Shown here: piece by piece, positions 15,893-24,954 of the stretch
Layout: each line of letters begins with the position of its first letter
Position numbering within the stretch: position 1 is the stretch's first letter
Assembly (NCBI RefSeq): GCF_004354015.1
Contig: NZ_SMRU01000002.1
Coordinates: 1 to 64,000, forward strand
Direction: 5' to 3'
Length of the DNA: 64,000 nucleotides
Source: Arthrobacter terricola
GTDB taxonomy: Bacteria > Actinomycetota > Actinomycetes > Actinomycetales > Micrococcaceae
The notes under the pieces: generated by a model
Told to the model about the DNA's origin: nothing
Database searches by the model: none
The model's input: the letters and a program-made list of their open reading frames with translations, nothing else
Program-made: the position numbers and the translations under genes

Positions 15893-17608
15893 CTAAGCTG
15901 ACTCCGGCGGTTCCTGATCCGGCTCTTCAAGCCAGGCAAAGGCAGAAGCGACTGCATCTTCATCAGTTTCCAAAATGGATAACCCGGTGCGTGACAGCAT
16001 GTAGAACTGGTCAACCCACGATGAGGCTAGTGAGACATTGCCCCCAAAGCTCAGTGAGAAACTGGGAACTAGGTGCAGCCCGTGAAGTACGTTCAGACAG
16101 GGCTCCATGGCATGTGTCTCAACGGACCACCACTCCGAGTGGGTGACTCCACTCGCAAGCGAGTAGGCCTGTCGGTACAAATCCAGAAGGCCTGCCTCGT
16201 CAGCCATTGCCCGAATGGATTTCCCACCCGCAAACGTGTCACGGGTGTCAACAACCCGGTCATCCACGACGTCGTTATTGTGGCTCAGTCGCTTCAATTC
16301 CTCGGCTGCCTCACGAAAACCGTCAGTACGTGCTTTTACAGGTAGTTCATCCGAAATGCGGGCATAGAGCTTGGCTTTGCCCGCGCCATACTCCTGGAAC
16401 TCGCGATAGATAGATGGATCCTGAAGAGCCATCCAACGGAGGTAGATCTTTGTTTCTACAAGCATGCGCGCGATGTGCGCACCATGTTCCATGCACCAAA
16501 GATCGGGAGCCGAAAGCACAGCGATGAGGTCCCGCCCTGCACGGGCCACCAGTCCCGAGATGACCTCCTGTCGCGCCTTCTCATATAGGCGCGCAGGCGC
16601 TGTCTCGATGGCCTCAATGAAACTGCTCAACACATCCATTGTGAAACGGCGAAGATGCGCTCCGTCTTCAGGAACTGGGGTCGGAGCGGCGTGCTCGACA
16701 GGCAGACTGTCCGAGGTCCGCACCTCGATTTCATGCTCCTCCTGATCGGTGCCATCCACGTAGTCGTCCTCCGTCTCACTTTTGCGGATACACCGGGAAG
16801 TCATCGAGTTCGCCCCCCAGAACACCCGCGCCCACTTGATCGCATGATCGAAGTGCTTCGGATCTTTGACAAGCAGCATGCCCTTATGCGCCCCCCAACC
16901 GGCTCGCACAGCGGTATCTGCTGCGGACCTCGTGCCGGTATCGCCAGGATAGGACTTCAATAGCTGGATTGTCCGTGCATCCGAGCGAAAGGTCCCGGCA
17001 TGGACTGTGCTCCAAGTGCGGAAGCACTTGATGAGTGCCTCACGGTGTCCGTCCTGCAGAACACCGAGCAGAGCCTCTTGAATGAGTTGCAGTTCGGCAA
17101 GCTCGGGGGGTGTGTGCGGTGATTCGCCTGCAAGCCAGGGTGCAGGGATGAACGGATACGAACCAAGTACACGACGGATGCTCGCTGATAGCAGGCCATA
17201 ACGGCTTGCCTCCTCGAATAGGATTGCAGATGAGCCCGGGAACTTCCCGGCAAGATCCGCTAGGTGTGTCAGACGCCCATCCAACAACTCCGCTATCACG
17301 GTAGTCTCTCCATGCTGGGCAAGCTGTTCTTGAACTGCCTGCTGCCAGCTGATGAAGCGATGAACGCTCTCGTTGCCCTGCTCGGCCATAACCAGCGCTG
17401 GCCAGAGCAAGTCCGGTAGGTCATCCTTAAACCAGTCGTTTGCTCGCAACATCCCTGTCGCGGCAAGCGGGGACTTGTAAACGCGTCCTTTCCGGACGTG
17501 ACCTGCCAATGGTCCCGTGTGCTGGTTCGGTCTAGGGAAGTTCACGTCCAAAACATACCCTCCGCGGCTGACAAAAGATGTGAGCCCACCTTCATGTCGT
17601 CTGCGCAT
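15893..17608 (-). CDS. Large hypothetical protein, DUF5677-like C-terminus
   Basis: The 571-residue soluble protein has no signal or membrane segment. The N-terminal half (to about 330) is unrecognised and begins with a basic region and a WQQAV-containing helix. The C-terminal half (about 345-545) is helical and resembles DUF5677: HIARMLVETKIYLRWM, then a long stretch ending ASGVTHSEWWSVE. DUF5677 has been compared with HEPN-like helical proteins, often toxin-like or RNA-binding. It is monocistronic and lies convergent to repeat C, between the zinc-ribbon HNH and the HNH/Gabija genes, which suggests a defence role. That is context only. Confidence 0.5.
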   Translation of the reverse strand: MRRRHEGGLTSFVSRGGYVLDVNFPRPNQHTGPLAGHVRKGRVYKSPLAATGMLRANDWFKDDLPDLLWPALVMAEQGNESVHRFISWQQAVQEQLAQHGETTVIAELLDGRLTHLADLAGKFPGSSAILFEEASRYGLLSASIRRVLGSYPFIPAPWLAGESPHTPPELAELQLIQEALLGVLQDGHREALIKCFRTWSTVHAGTFRSDARTIQLLKSYPGDTGTRSAADTAVRAGWGAHKGMLLVKDPKHFDHAIKWARVFWGANSMTSRCIRKSETEDDYVDGTDQEEHEIEVRTSDSLPVEHAAPTPVPEDGAHLRRFTMDVLSSFIEAIETAPARLYEKARQEVISGLVARAGRDLIAVLSAPDLWCMEHGAHIARMLVETKIYLRWMALQDPSIYREFQEYGAGKAKLYARISDELPVKARTDGFREAAEELKRLSHNNDVVDDRVVDTRDTFAGGKSIRAMADEAGLLDLYRQAYSLASGVTHSEWWSVETHAMEPCLNVLHGLHLVPSFSLSFGGNVSLASSWVDQFYMLSRTGLSILETDEDAVASAFAWLEEPDQEPPESA

Positions 17609-18002
17609 AAATAACCGCTCGACTGGTTCATAAGAAAAGGGTTAATCGGGCCAGGACTTTGTCAAGCAACTCGGTGTGGCGACCAACGAATCCTCGATGT
17701 GGCGCCCGATACAGTCACCCTAAGGCGAAGGAGTCCTTCCACGACAATCCACAAGCAAAAAGCATGCGACCGTCGTCGAGTACGGCCTGCAAGCCATCCT
17801 CAACCGCACGCCTGAAGCGGTGATCGAGGATGGTGGCCCGGCTGGATTACTCTCGGTCCTGTGTGGGAACAGCGCCGACGTCGACGTTCTTGGACGCCCG
17901 GACGGCAGATTCCGAGCCACCATCCACGAAGACACATCAGGCAAGAAAGATCAGTTGCGATCCGAACTTGCTGATTTGGCATCTACACGCTTGATCTCTC
18001 GC
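17609..18002. other. Upstream region of the HNH gene
   Basis: The stretch is divergent between two genes and probably holds both promoters. The HNH frame stays open upstream to 17820, but that extension has no homology. At 17760-17830 the sequence resembles a coding fragment (VEYGLQAILNRTPEAV in the plus strand), a possible relic of another gene. Confidence 0.35.
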
Positions 18003-18798
18003 ATGGTCACGCGAACAGTTCCGCCTATGGTCCTCAATATTCTGAGAGAGGAAGTCGGTTACCATTGTCCCGCGGACAAGGACGGGGACATCTGCGGAAG
18101 CCCATATCTGACTTGGCATCATTTCGACCCTCCATGGCGTGTGGAGAAACACCACCGTCCTGAGGGCATGATTGCCCTTTGTCGCGAGCACGCTGACAAA
18201 GCGGATAATAGGAGCTACACCGATGATCAACTGCGGACTTTAAAAAAGGAAGGCAAGGGGCGGGGAAAATCCGTTTCGGGCCGCTTCGATTGGATGCGGC
18301 AAGAGATGATTGCCGTTGTAGGTGGCAACGCCTTCTTGGATGCGCCAGAGGACATCATCGTACAAAAGGGGGGTTGAACCGGTCCTGTGGTTTCGCACCA
18401 ACAAAAACGGTGAGAAAATGGTTAACTTCCGCATTCCATCATTGCCTGGTGAACCACTGAGGGCCGCCTTGGTGGACAACTTTTGGACAGTAGATCCAAA
18501 AGGTGCTGCTTCATTCGAGTGCCCTCCGAATGGGCGGAAGTTGTTCGTATCGTACGCCAACGGTGACTACTTCCGGTGCGAGTTTGACGTTATTGAAGAC
18601 AGGGACCAGCTGGCGAAGAAGTTACCAAAGCTGAAGCACGTAAGTAGTTATCCATTCGGATTCCCGTTCACGATGGTGAAGATCGAACAAGAACTATCGG
18701 GAATCTATCCAAAGTTCTCCCAAGAATACATGGACACGGGAAAGATCACTATCGGGGACACCGTCATGAACGCCTCGGTCATTAGGATAGCTACGTAG
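18003..18798 (+). pseudogene. HNH endonuclease with a G6-tract frameshift
   Basis: ATG 18003 begins MVTRTVPPMVLNILREEVG, followed by a Cys-rich HNH module (YHCPA, CGSPYLTWHHFDPPW, MIALCREHADKAD) and GRFDWMRQEMIAVVGGN. The frame stops at 18375-18377 just after a run AAAAGGGGGG. The -1/+2 frame continues exactly as VEPVLWFRTNKNG, then VDNFWTVDPK and LFVSYANGDYFRCEF, to the stop at 18796-18798. In known relatives these are one protein of about 265 residues. With five G instead of six, the gene would be read through. It may be phase-variable, corrected by slippage, or simply mutated. Start alternatives upstream (17820) lack homology. Confidence 0.75.
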
Positions 18799-19017
18799 GA
18801 AATCGGCTCTCACAGAGTCGTTCAATTTGAGACATTACAATAAGAGAGCAGTTCAATCGCTCACGCCTTAGGCCAGGCCATTGTGCCCGCGGACTGGCCC
18901 CCGAGGGTGTCTCATTTTGCGTTTCGGCCGTGGCCGGATGAATTGGGAAAGGGTTAGGTGTATCGCTGCGGACACTCGCGGCCACCCCACCCAGTATTAG
19001 TGCACCCGAGGAGTGTC

Positions 19018-20958
19018 TTGTACCTGAAGCGAATTACGATCGAGGGGTTCCGCGCTGCCGTACCGCACCCCATCACTCTTGACCTCCCGGGCCGATTCAG
19101 CCTTTTGGTCGGATCGAACGGCGCCGGGAAGACCACGATCAATGACGCCATCTATTTGGCGCACCCTGATCGGTTTCCGCGGCTCGCACCGCCCGACGCA
19201 GCTGTTCTGGGCCTTGCGCCGCGCAATATTGCCATGGAATACGCATTCGAGGGACCGGGCCGTACCGAGGGAGCGCTCGGTCAGGCGCTCCAGAGGATCG
19301 GAACCAGTGCTCCGTTTTGGATGAGATCCTTAGAGCGGTCGCTTGGCCGTGTCAGGGCTCGGACCGTCGGCCTGGCCCCAGATGAACTGGAACAGCTTCG
19401 ACTAATCTACCTGCCTGCGCTTCGGAACCCGGTGGATGAACTATCCCGGCGCGAAACCAGGGTCTTATTGGAACTCCTGCGAGCGGAGCAACTGCGGAAT
19501 CCTTCCACTGGAACTCTCAGTGACGTTCGCCGGCAGGCGGAGTCGTTGCTTGGTTCCCTTACGACCCATCAACTACTAGTCGACGTTCAGGGGCGCATTG
19601 CAGAGAATATGAAGACTCTGACCACTGGGGTGAAGGAGCATTTCCCGTTCATCGGAACCCAGAAGGTGGATGACGGATACCTAGCCCGTGTCTTGGAACT
19701 CATGCTTGCGACGACAAACGAAGCGAACCAAGCGCAGCGTCTCGAGGCTTCGAGCCTCGGCTACGTAAACCTTCTGCACATCGCAGTCACTCTCGCCGGC
19801 ATTCCCGACCCGTCAATATCCCCGGAGACGACCTCTGAGAACGCCCCGGCCGACAGTTCCGGCGCTGCCGATGGTGCGGTCGGTGTCAATCAACCCCTAG
19901 GAGATATCAATCAGCCCGCTCCGGCAGATAACGCTGAGGATGCTCGACGGAAACTCGAAATGCGAAGCGAGGAGGCGGAAGACCAGCTTGATTCGTTCTT
20001 CCCGCAGCTGTTCCACGCCACCGTCCTCATAGAGGAACCTGAGGCACACCTCCACCCGCAGCTTCAACACGGGCTCATCCGCTATCTCCGCAAGGTGACC
20101 GTCGAGCGCCCCGACCTGCAAGTAATCGTGTCGACCCACGCGAGCGAAATTGTCGCTGCGTGCAAGCCCGAAGAAATGGTAGTAGTACGTAGGGAATATG
20201 GCCGCGTGGTCACCCGCACCTTGGCAAACATTCCGTGGAAGGAAGCAGATCGGAAAAAGATCACCAGGATGACAGCACTCCATTTGGACGCTAGCCGCTC
20301 GGGTGCACTCTTCGCAGACCGAGTTGTGTTGGTCGAGGGCATTACCGAGGCAGCCCTTGTCCGTGCGTTCGGACGAGCGTGGGCTAGCCTTGATGGGGCC
20401 AAATTCGCTTTTATTGATGCGCTATCCATCGTGCCAATCGGCAATAAGGTCGGTGAATGGCCGGTCCGTCTCCTGGCGCATCCTGGGTGGGAACTTGCTA
20501 GTCAAGTCGCCGTGCTGTCGGATACTGACAAACGCGACGACCCCCTGCCGGAACCAAGCCCAACGGCATGGCAAAGTGGCTTCGCTGACTCGACTCGGTT
20601 CAAAGTGTTTTGGTCTCGCCCGACCCTCGAGCCAACTTTAGTGGACGGAAACGACCTTCTGATAGAGAAAGCCTTGGCCTCGCTCGGCCAGTCCGTGATA
20701 GGGGCTTTGACCTCGAAGAGTATTGATGACCTATTCCTGACTTCCTCGGGGAAAAAAGCGAAGGGGGAATTCGCATTTGAACTCGCTGCCCTTGTAGATG
20801 AGACCGCGTCCACTGTGCAGGTGCCGGAGCAACTCGTTGAATTGTTTGACTGGCTCTGGGCTGGTCACGTCGCGGTAGAGGATGGAGGCGACGGCGACGG
20901 CGACGGTGAGATGACAAAGGAGTCCGGAGCCGAGAGCGGGCCTGGCGGCCAAATCTGA
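19018..20958 (+). CDS. gajA: Gabija-like GajA: OLD-family ATPase/TOPRIM nuclease
   Basis: TTG 19018 after CGAGGAG is the best start, because it begins directly at YLKRITIEGFRA, the OLD-family opening. The 646-residue protein has Walker A (GSNGAGKTT, 32-40), a central helical region, a Walker B-like EEPEAHLHPQ near 340 and a TOPRIM domain with VLVEGITEA near 440 and DTDKRDD near 500. OLD nucleases use ATP or nucleotide sensing to control TOPRIM cleavage of DNA. The stop overlaps the helicase start (TGATG). The pair matches Gabija: GajA nicks DNA when nucleotides are depleted during phage infection. An Asp/Gly tract near the C-terminus is unusual. Other class 2 OLD pairs cannot be excluded. Confidence 0.82.
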   Translation: MYLKRITIEGFRAAVPHPITLDLPGRFSLLVGSNGAGKTTINDAIYLAHPDRFPRLAPPDAAVLGLAPRNIAMEYAFEGPGRTEGALGQALQRIGTSAPFWMRSLERSLGRVRARTVGLAPDELEQLRLIYLPALRNPVDELSRRETRVLLELLRAEQLRNPSTGTLSDVRRQAESLLGSLTTHQLLVDVQGRIAENMKTLTTGVKEHFPFIGTQKVDDGYLARVLELMLATTNEANQAQRLEASSLGYVNLLHIAVTLAGIPDPSISPETTSENAPADSSGAADGAVGVNQPLGDINQPAPADNAEDARRKLEMRSEEAEDQLDSFFPQLFHATVLIEEPEAHLHPQLQHGLIRYLRKVTVERPDLQVIVSTHASEIVAACKPEEMVVVRREYGRVVTRTLANIPWKEADRKKITRMTALHLDASRSGALFADRVVLVEGITEAALVRAFGRAWASLDGAKFAFIDALSIVPIGNKVGEWPVRLLAHPGWELASQVAVLSDTDKRDDPLPEPSPTAWQSGFADSTRFKVFWSRPTLEPTLVDGNDLLIEKALASLGQSVIGALTSKSIDDLFLTSSGKKAKGEFAFELAALVDETASTVQVPEQLVELFDWLWAGHVAVEDGGDGDGDGEMTKESGAESGPGGQI

Positions 20959-22487
20959 TGGCACTTCGACTGACCGATCGGCAGGTGGTCGCGGCCGTCT
21001 CCGAACGGCCCTTCATAAACATCATTTCGGCACCCGGGTCCGGGAAGACAACCGTGGCAGCGGAACGGTTTGGATACCTCGCTTCCCAGCGCTCCTCAGA
21101 CCGACGCGGGGTTTTGGGCTTGAGTTTCAACAGGGCCGCCGTCGCGGAACTGAGCTCCCGCATCACCGCGAGGTGGGGGAAGCCCACGATTCAACTGCCG
21201 AACATGGTCACGACCTTCGACGATCTGCACGTTCGCATCCTGCACCACCTGATCGACCGGGGACTTATTCGCTGGCCAGGAGGGCACTCCGTTGTCGAGG
21301 TACTAGATGAATACCGTGGAAGGCGCGGCTTCCGATTCCTTTCCGTGACCAACTGGAAACGCATCGCTAGATGCGACCAGTCTGGACAGGTCGTGAGCCA
21401 CGGGCTTCAGCTAAGCGCACCGGAGTACGGTATCGGTGGGGTGGCTGACCACCGTGCCGTTCTAATGGAGGGGTTTGCTAGCCATGAAGACGTCCGTTGG
21501 ATATTGCGCTCGGCGATACGTCTCGATGGCGTTGTCGACGCAATCCAACGCTGGTTTTCGTCAAACTTCAGGCACATCATCATTGACGAAATCTACGACG
21601 CCGATGAGCTCGACCTCTGGATGGCAATGACGGCGGGGTCGAATGAAACCGATTCCACCCATCTCACGCTCATTGGGGACCCGTGGCAGGCCCTTTATGA
21701 GTGGCGCGGCGCAACCCCGGATAAGGTGCAGACTCTGATCGACAGCCTCCCATTTCATGAGTACGAGCAGCCCGAGTCGTTCCGGTTTATAGGTGAGCAA
21801 ATGCCTGACTTGTCACGGTTGCTTCGGGCCAGCGCGCCGGTGACCATTCCCCGGCACACCAGTGACGTCGTGGACGTCGCCCTGGCCCGCAGGTGGGTAC
21901 ACCTGTGGAATGTCGGTGACAACGTTCTTCCCATTGCTTTCCGCTCGGTCGGGAATGCAACTGACGGGATGCTGAACCTCCTCTTGGACGAAGTCTCACG
22001 CCGGAAACTTGGGCGTGACTCGTTCGGAAAGCAGTCCGCCTGCGTCATCCTCGGGATCGACCCATCGGAGCTGGCCCCCATCCAAGCCACAGTCCTCGAA
22101 CCAGTCCTACACGCAATGCTCAATGGCGTTAGTGCTGCTCAAGTGCTCCACCTCCTACGTGACACAGCCCTGGACCTAGGTGCGAACCGGCGGCCTTCCC
22201 GACTTCCCCGACAAGGAGAACCGATCCGACACCTCGAAGTTGAAGCCTTGCGTCGACGGCTCCAAAGAGACGATCTAATCCCCGGCCTGACCGTTCACCA
22301 GGCCAAAGGTCGAGAGTGGCAACGAGTAGGTGTCGTTTTGTCGGAGAAGGACGAGCAGACCCTTGCGGGTGGGCTTCAAAAGTTGGAACCCGAGCACTGT
22401 GTGCTTTATGTGGCACTGACGCGCGCTAAGGCGTCCTGTGTCGCGCTGGGCGATCCCAGCAAACTACAGGTCGCTGAAGCGAATTAG
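20958..22487 (+). CDS. gajB: Gabija-like GajB: UvrD/Rep-type helicase
   Basis: The 509-residue SF1 protein has Walker A SAPGSGKTT at about 24-32, a motif II of IIIDEIYDADE near 207, LIGDPWQALYEWRGA (motif III) near 240, VHQAKGREW (motif V) near 445 and LYVALTRAK (motif VI) near 482. The helicase is short, as GajB is, compared with about 720 residues for UvrD. The usual DEAQD of motif II is DEIYD, a change worth noting. It starts inside the gajA stop codon, so GajA and GajB are made in fixed ratio. GajB is thought to sense DNA ends and activate GajA. Confidence 0.82.
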   Translation: MALRLTDRQVVAAVSERPFINIISAPGSGKTTVAAERFGYLASQRSSDRRGVLGLSFNRAAVAELSSRITARWGKPTIQLPNMVTTFDDLHVRILHHLIDRGLIRWPGGHSVVEVLDEYRGRRGFRFLSVTNWKRIARCDQSGQVVSHGLQLSAPEYGIGGVADHRAVLMEGFASHEDVRWILRSAIRLDGVVDAIQRWFSSNFRHIIIDEIYDADELDLWMAMTAGSNETDSTHLTLIGDPWQALYEWRGATPDKVQTLIDSLPFHEYEQPESFRFIGEQMPDLSRLLRASAPVTIPRHTSDVVDVALARRWVHLWNVGDNVLPIAFRSVGNATDGMLNLLLDEVSRRKLGRDSFGKQSACVILGIDPSELAPIQATVLEPVLHAMLNGVSAAQVLHLLRDTALDLGANRRPSRLPRQGEPIRHLEVEALRRRLQRDDLIPGLTVHQAKGREWQRVGVVLSEKDEQTLAGGLQKLEPEHCVLYVALTRAKASCVALGDPSKLQVAEAN

Positions 22488-22653
22488 CGACGAGCAGGAT
22501 GCCGATGTGAGTGACTCTCCTCTCGTGGTGTATTGGAAAGCATCCTTTCCACGGTGACACTGCGGGTTCATCCTAATGCGGGTCAGGCATTATCAGAGAT
22601 TAGGACTACGCAGATGGACGCTTGGTTCGTGTGGGCAAGGCGGTCAGAGTGTC

Positions 22654-22810
22654 GGGACTGCCCCCGGTTTTGTTGACTCCTTGACCTAGCGAGCTTGTGC
22701 TCGCGGAAGGATGTTGACCATGCCCACGCCGTATCGGGCGGAGTTCCGCCAGGATGTTATTGATGTGGCCCGCAAGGGGAAGCGCCGCTGGCGCAGATTG
22801 CGAAGGATTT
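22654..22810 (+). mobile_element. IS3-family element remnant 2 (left end plus short orfA)
   Basis: The left end GGGACTGCCCCC and GTTTTGTTGACTCC is nearly identical to remnant 1. The orfA relic starts at ATG 22720 and reads MPTPYRAEFRQDVIDVARKG, then loses one base and reads on as LAQIAKDF, ending abruptly at 22808. It lies in the same orientation as remnant 1 but carries different frameshifts and a different truncation point, so the two decayed independently. Confidence 0.78.
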
Positions 22811-23289
22811 CAGATCGGGGTCCTGCCCCTTCTGGATCTCTACCCAATTGCGCACCTGATCGAACCAGATTTGGATGTACTCTCCAGGCCGCTGGTCGGC
22901 GCCCCGCCACGACCTGGTAGCATCCTCGGGGCCCCCACCGCGGTGACGACACTTCGGCGTAGGGTGGTCGCCGACTGGAACTCCTTGGCGATCGTGGCTG
23001 CGTTCCTGTTGTCCACTCGACCGGCTTGCCCTCCACGGAGGCCGGCACGACAACGCCGTCGTCGACAGGGAGGCCACCCGCGGCGCCGTTGCCCCGCGGT
23101 ATCACGCCGTCGAACCGCACCCGGCCCACACCGGAGGGATAGGTCCGGTCAAAGTCTTGGAAGAGATCCAAATCGGAACGGGGAGTTGGTAGATCGCGGT
23201 CACGGTCTCGGCCGCCGGCGGAGTCGTTTCCTCCGAGGTCATATCGTTCACGACTCCGAGCTACTTGGTGCCGGAGGCGTGGGCGGTCC
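22811..23289 (-). other. Unassigned mosaic sequence
   Basis: The minus strand has several overlapping open frames but none shows a family. One from about 23240 begins MTSEETTPPAAETVTAIYQ and stops after about 45 codons, and another near 22830-22930 reads IQIWFDQVRNWVE. The codon phase changes repeatedly, which suggests decayed genes joined between the IS3 and integrase relics. Confidence 0.35.
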
Positions 23290-23450
23290 CTATCCCAGGG
23301 CCAGGGTGACGTCGTAGCCGGCGGACTTCTGCAGGATATCCCTCGCCCGGTCGTACCGCCGCGTGGGCTGCGGATCCGCGTGGCCCATGCCATCCCGCAG
23401 ATCGTGCACCGACACCCGGTGTCCGCTGAACTCGGGCTTCACGTCTCCCG
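23290..23450 (-). pseudogene. Tyrosine recombinase (integrase) C-terminal relic
   Basis: The minus strand reads VSVHDLRDGMGHADPQPTRR, then YDRARDILQKSAGYDVTLAL and TAG at 23290-23292. This is the end of a tyrosine recombinase: the motif H-D-L-R, then GHADP-x-T-x-R-RYDRAR, where the Tyr is the catalytic nucleophile. The catalytic domain upstream is missing, so the gene is a fragment. It is the only integrase trace in the window and is consistent with the tRNA-associated repeats. Confidence 0.7.
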
Positions 23451-23766
23451 GAGTTCAGCTGGCTCCGGTGGCCGGCCGAAGGGATAGTCCACCCATGGTC
23501 CGGCACCTTCTTGCGGGCAAGCCCGGTCGGCAACATGTGCTGACCTCCAGCCGGCTACCAGGCGCCCTGGAGGACGGCGTCAAAGTGGATTCCGTACTCC
23601 TCGCGCCCGTCAGCGGATCTAACGTCATGGCGTACGCTGCGGTACCGGGTCTTCAACCAGCGACGTTGCTTCCTGGTCGCTGTGGCTCTGACCGCGACGG
23701 GCATTTCGGTTTGCTCATGGTTCACTCTTCCTCTTCGCTGCTACGGCCCAAGAGTTCCCATGCGGG
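23451..23766. other. Unassigned stretch between integrase relic and jetD
   Basis: No clear gene is seen. On the minus strand, WLKTRYRSVRHDV and YGIHFDAVLQGAW are read in one frame, which could be part of another decayed gene. jetD ends at 23767. Confidence 0.3.
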
Positions 23767-24954
23767 TCACTGATCGTCGCGGCTGGCCATCCTCCGGCAG
23801 ACCAACTCGACTTCTTCAAGTGCCTTGGTGAGAGGGATCCGTTCCTGCTCGACGCGCCGGTGGCCAGTGTGCTGCGGATCGAGAAGACGCAGATAGACGG
23901 CCCGTTCCTCCTCGCGGAGCCTGTCCGCGGGCCTCGGAGTGCCTGGCTGGAGAATCCTGCCCGTCTGGTCCAGTTCGGTGCCGAACGGCTCGTACACCGC
24001 ATAGGCATCCGGGCCCATGAGGATCGAGTCGATGTCGCGGCCGAAATCGGCACGGTAGCCATCGAGGATCTCATAGCCGTCGCGGTCCATGTCACCCCAG
24101 TAGACCAGCACGGCGGCATCCCGGATCCACGGGAACGATGCCGGCGTCTTCCCGCCCTTGCCGACCCCCTCGACGCAGATGCCGCCGGCCAGGGCCGGGA
24201 AGTGGATTGCGGTGTCCTTGTTCTCCGAGATGACCACGACCTCCGGGAGATAGGCCGGCGTGTAGCTGTCGCCGGCTGTCGCCGAGTCATGGACGCGGCG
24301 GCCGGCGGCGAGGTGCGCGGGGTCGAGGTAAGTGAAGTGGATCCGGGGCGGGTGGCCTGGCAGCAGGCCGAGGTCGTCTATCCCGGTGAGCGCTTGAACG
24401 CCGCGGCGGTGGGACTGTAGCCACTTTGCGTGGACACCCGGGATCGGGACCTGACGGGGGGTGACACCAAGGTTGGCGCGGGCCGGGTCCCGCCGGTACC
24501 AGTCAGCGACAGACAGGAGCAGCCCGAAATCGACCTCCCCGTATGCGTCGAGGGTACGGAGCGTCTTCCCGACGTCGTCCAAGTGCGGATACTTATCACG
24601 CAGGACGCCGAGCCGCAGGCGGGCACGGGCGAGCCTGTCGGCCCAGTCTCCGGCTGCGAGGGCCGCGGCATGGTCGATGGATACCACCCGCGCGTGGGTG
24701 GGAACCGACTGCGTTGTCCCGCCCTTTGCTGTGCGGTTCTCGTAGTCGAGGACGACCTCGTGCGCCTTTGCCCAGTCCTGCCACTGCATGGTCCGCGCGT
24801 GCACAGCGGAGTAGTCGGCCCGAAGCTCCGATGTTGCCGGCCGGCCCAGGGAAAAGGCATGGGGAAACGCGGCCTCGTCCCCGGCCAAGTGGGCATGCCA
24901 CTTCCCGCTCAGTCTGCGGCGGATGTCTTCGGTGACGGCTTGCGGTGTTTTCAT
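23767..24954 (-). CDS. jetD: Wadjet JetD: TOPRIM-type nuclease
   Basis: The 395-residue protein matches JetD (DUF3322/DUF2220). It has a helical N-terminal arm and a TOPRIM domain with VVVISENKDTAIHFP near 240 (catalytic Glu in SENKD) and VYWGDMDRDGYEIL near 290 (D-x-D). JetD is the DNA-cleaving subunit of Wadjet, recruited by the loop-extruding JetABC complex to cut small circular DNA. The start overlaps the jetC stop by four bases (ATGA). Length is normal for type I JetD (about 400). All key acidic residues are present. Confidence 0.93.
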   Translation of the reverse strand: MKTPQAVTEDIRRRLSGKWHAHLAGDEAAFPHAFSLGRPATSELRADYSAVHARTMQWQDWAKAHEVVLDYENRTAKGGTTQSVPTHARVVSIDHAAALAAGDWADRLARARLRLGVLRDKYPHLDDVGKTLRTLDAYGEVDFGLLLSVADWYRRDPARANLGVTPRQVPIPGVHAKWLQSHRRGVQALTGIDDLGLLPGHPPRIHFTYLDPAHLAAGRRVHDSATAGDSYTPAYLPEVVVISENKDTAIHFPALAGGICVEGVGKGGKTPASFPWIRDAAVLVYWGDMDRDGYEILDGYRADFGRDIDSILMGPDAYAVYEPFGTELDQTGRILQPGTPRPADRLREEERAVYLRLLDPQHTGHRRVEQERIPLTKALEEVELVCRRMASRDDQ

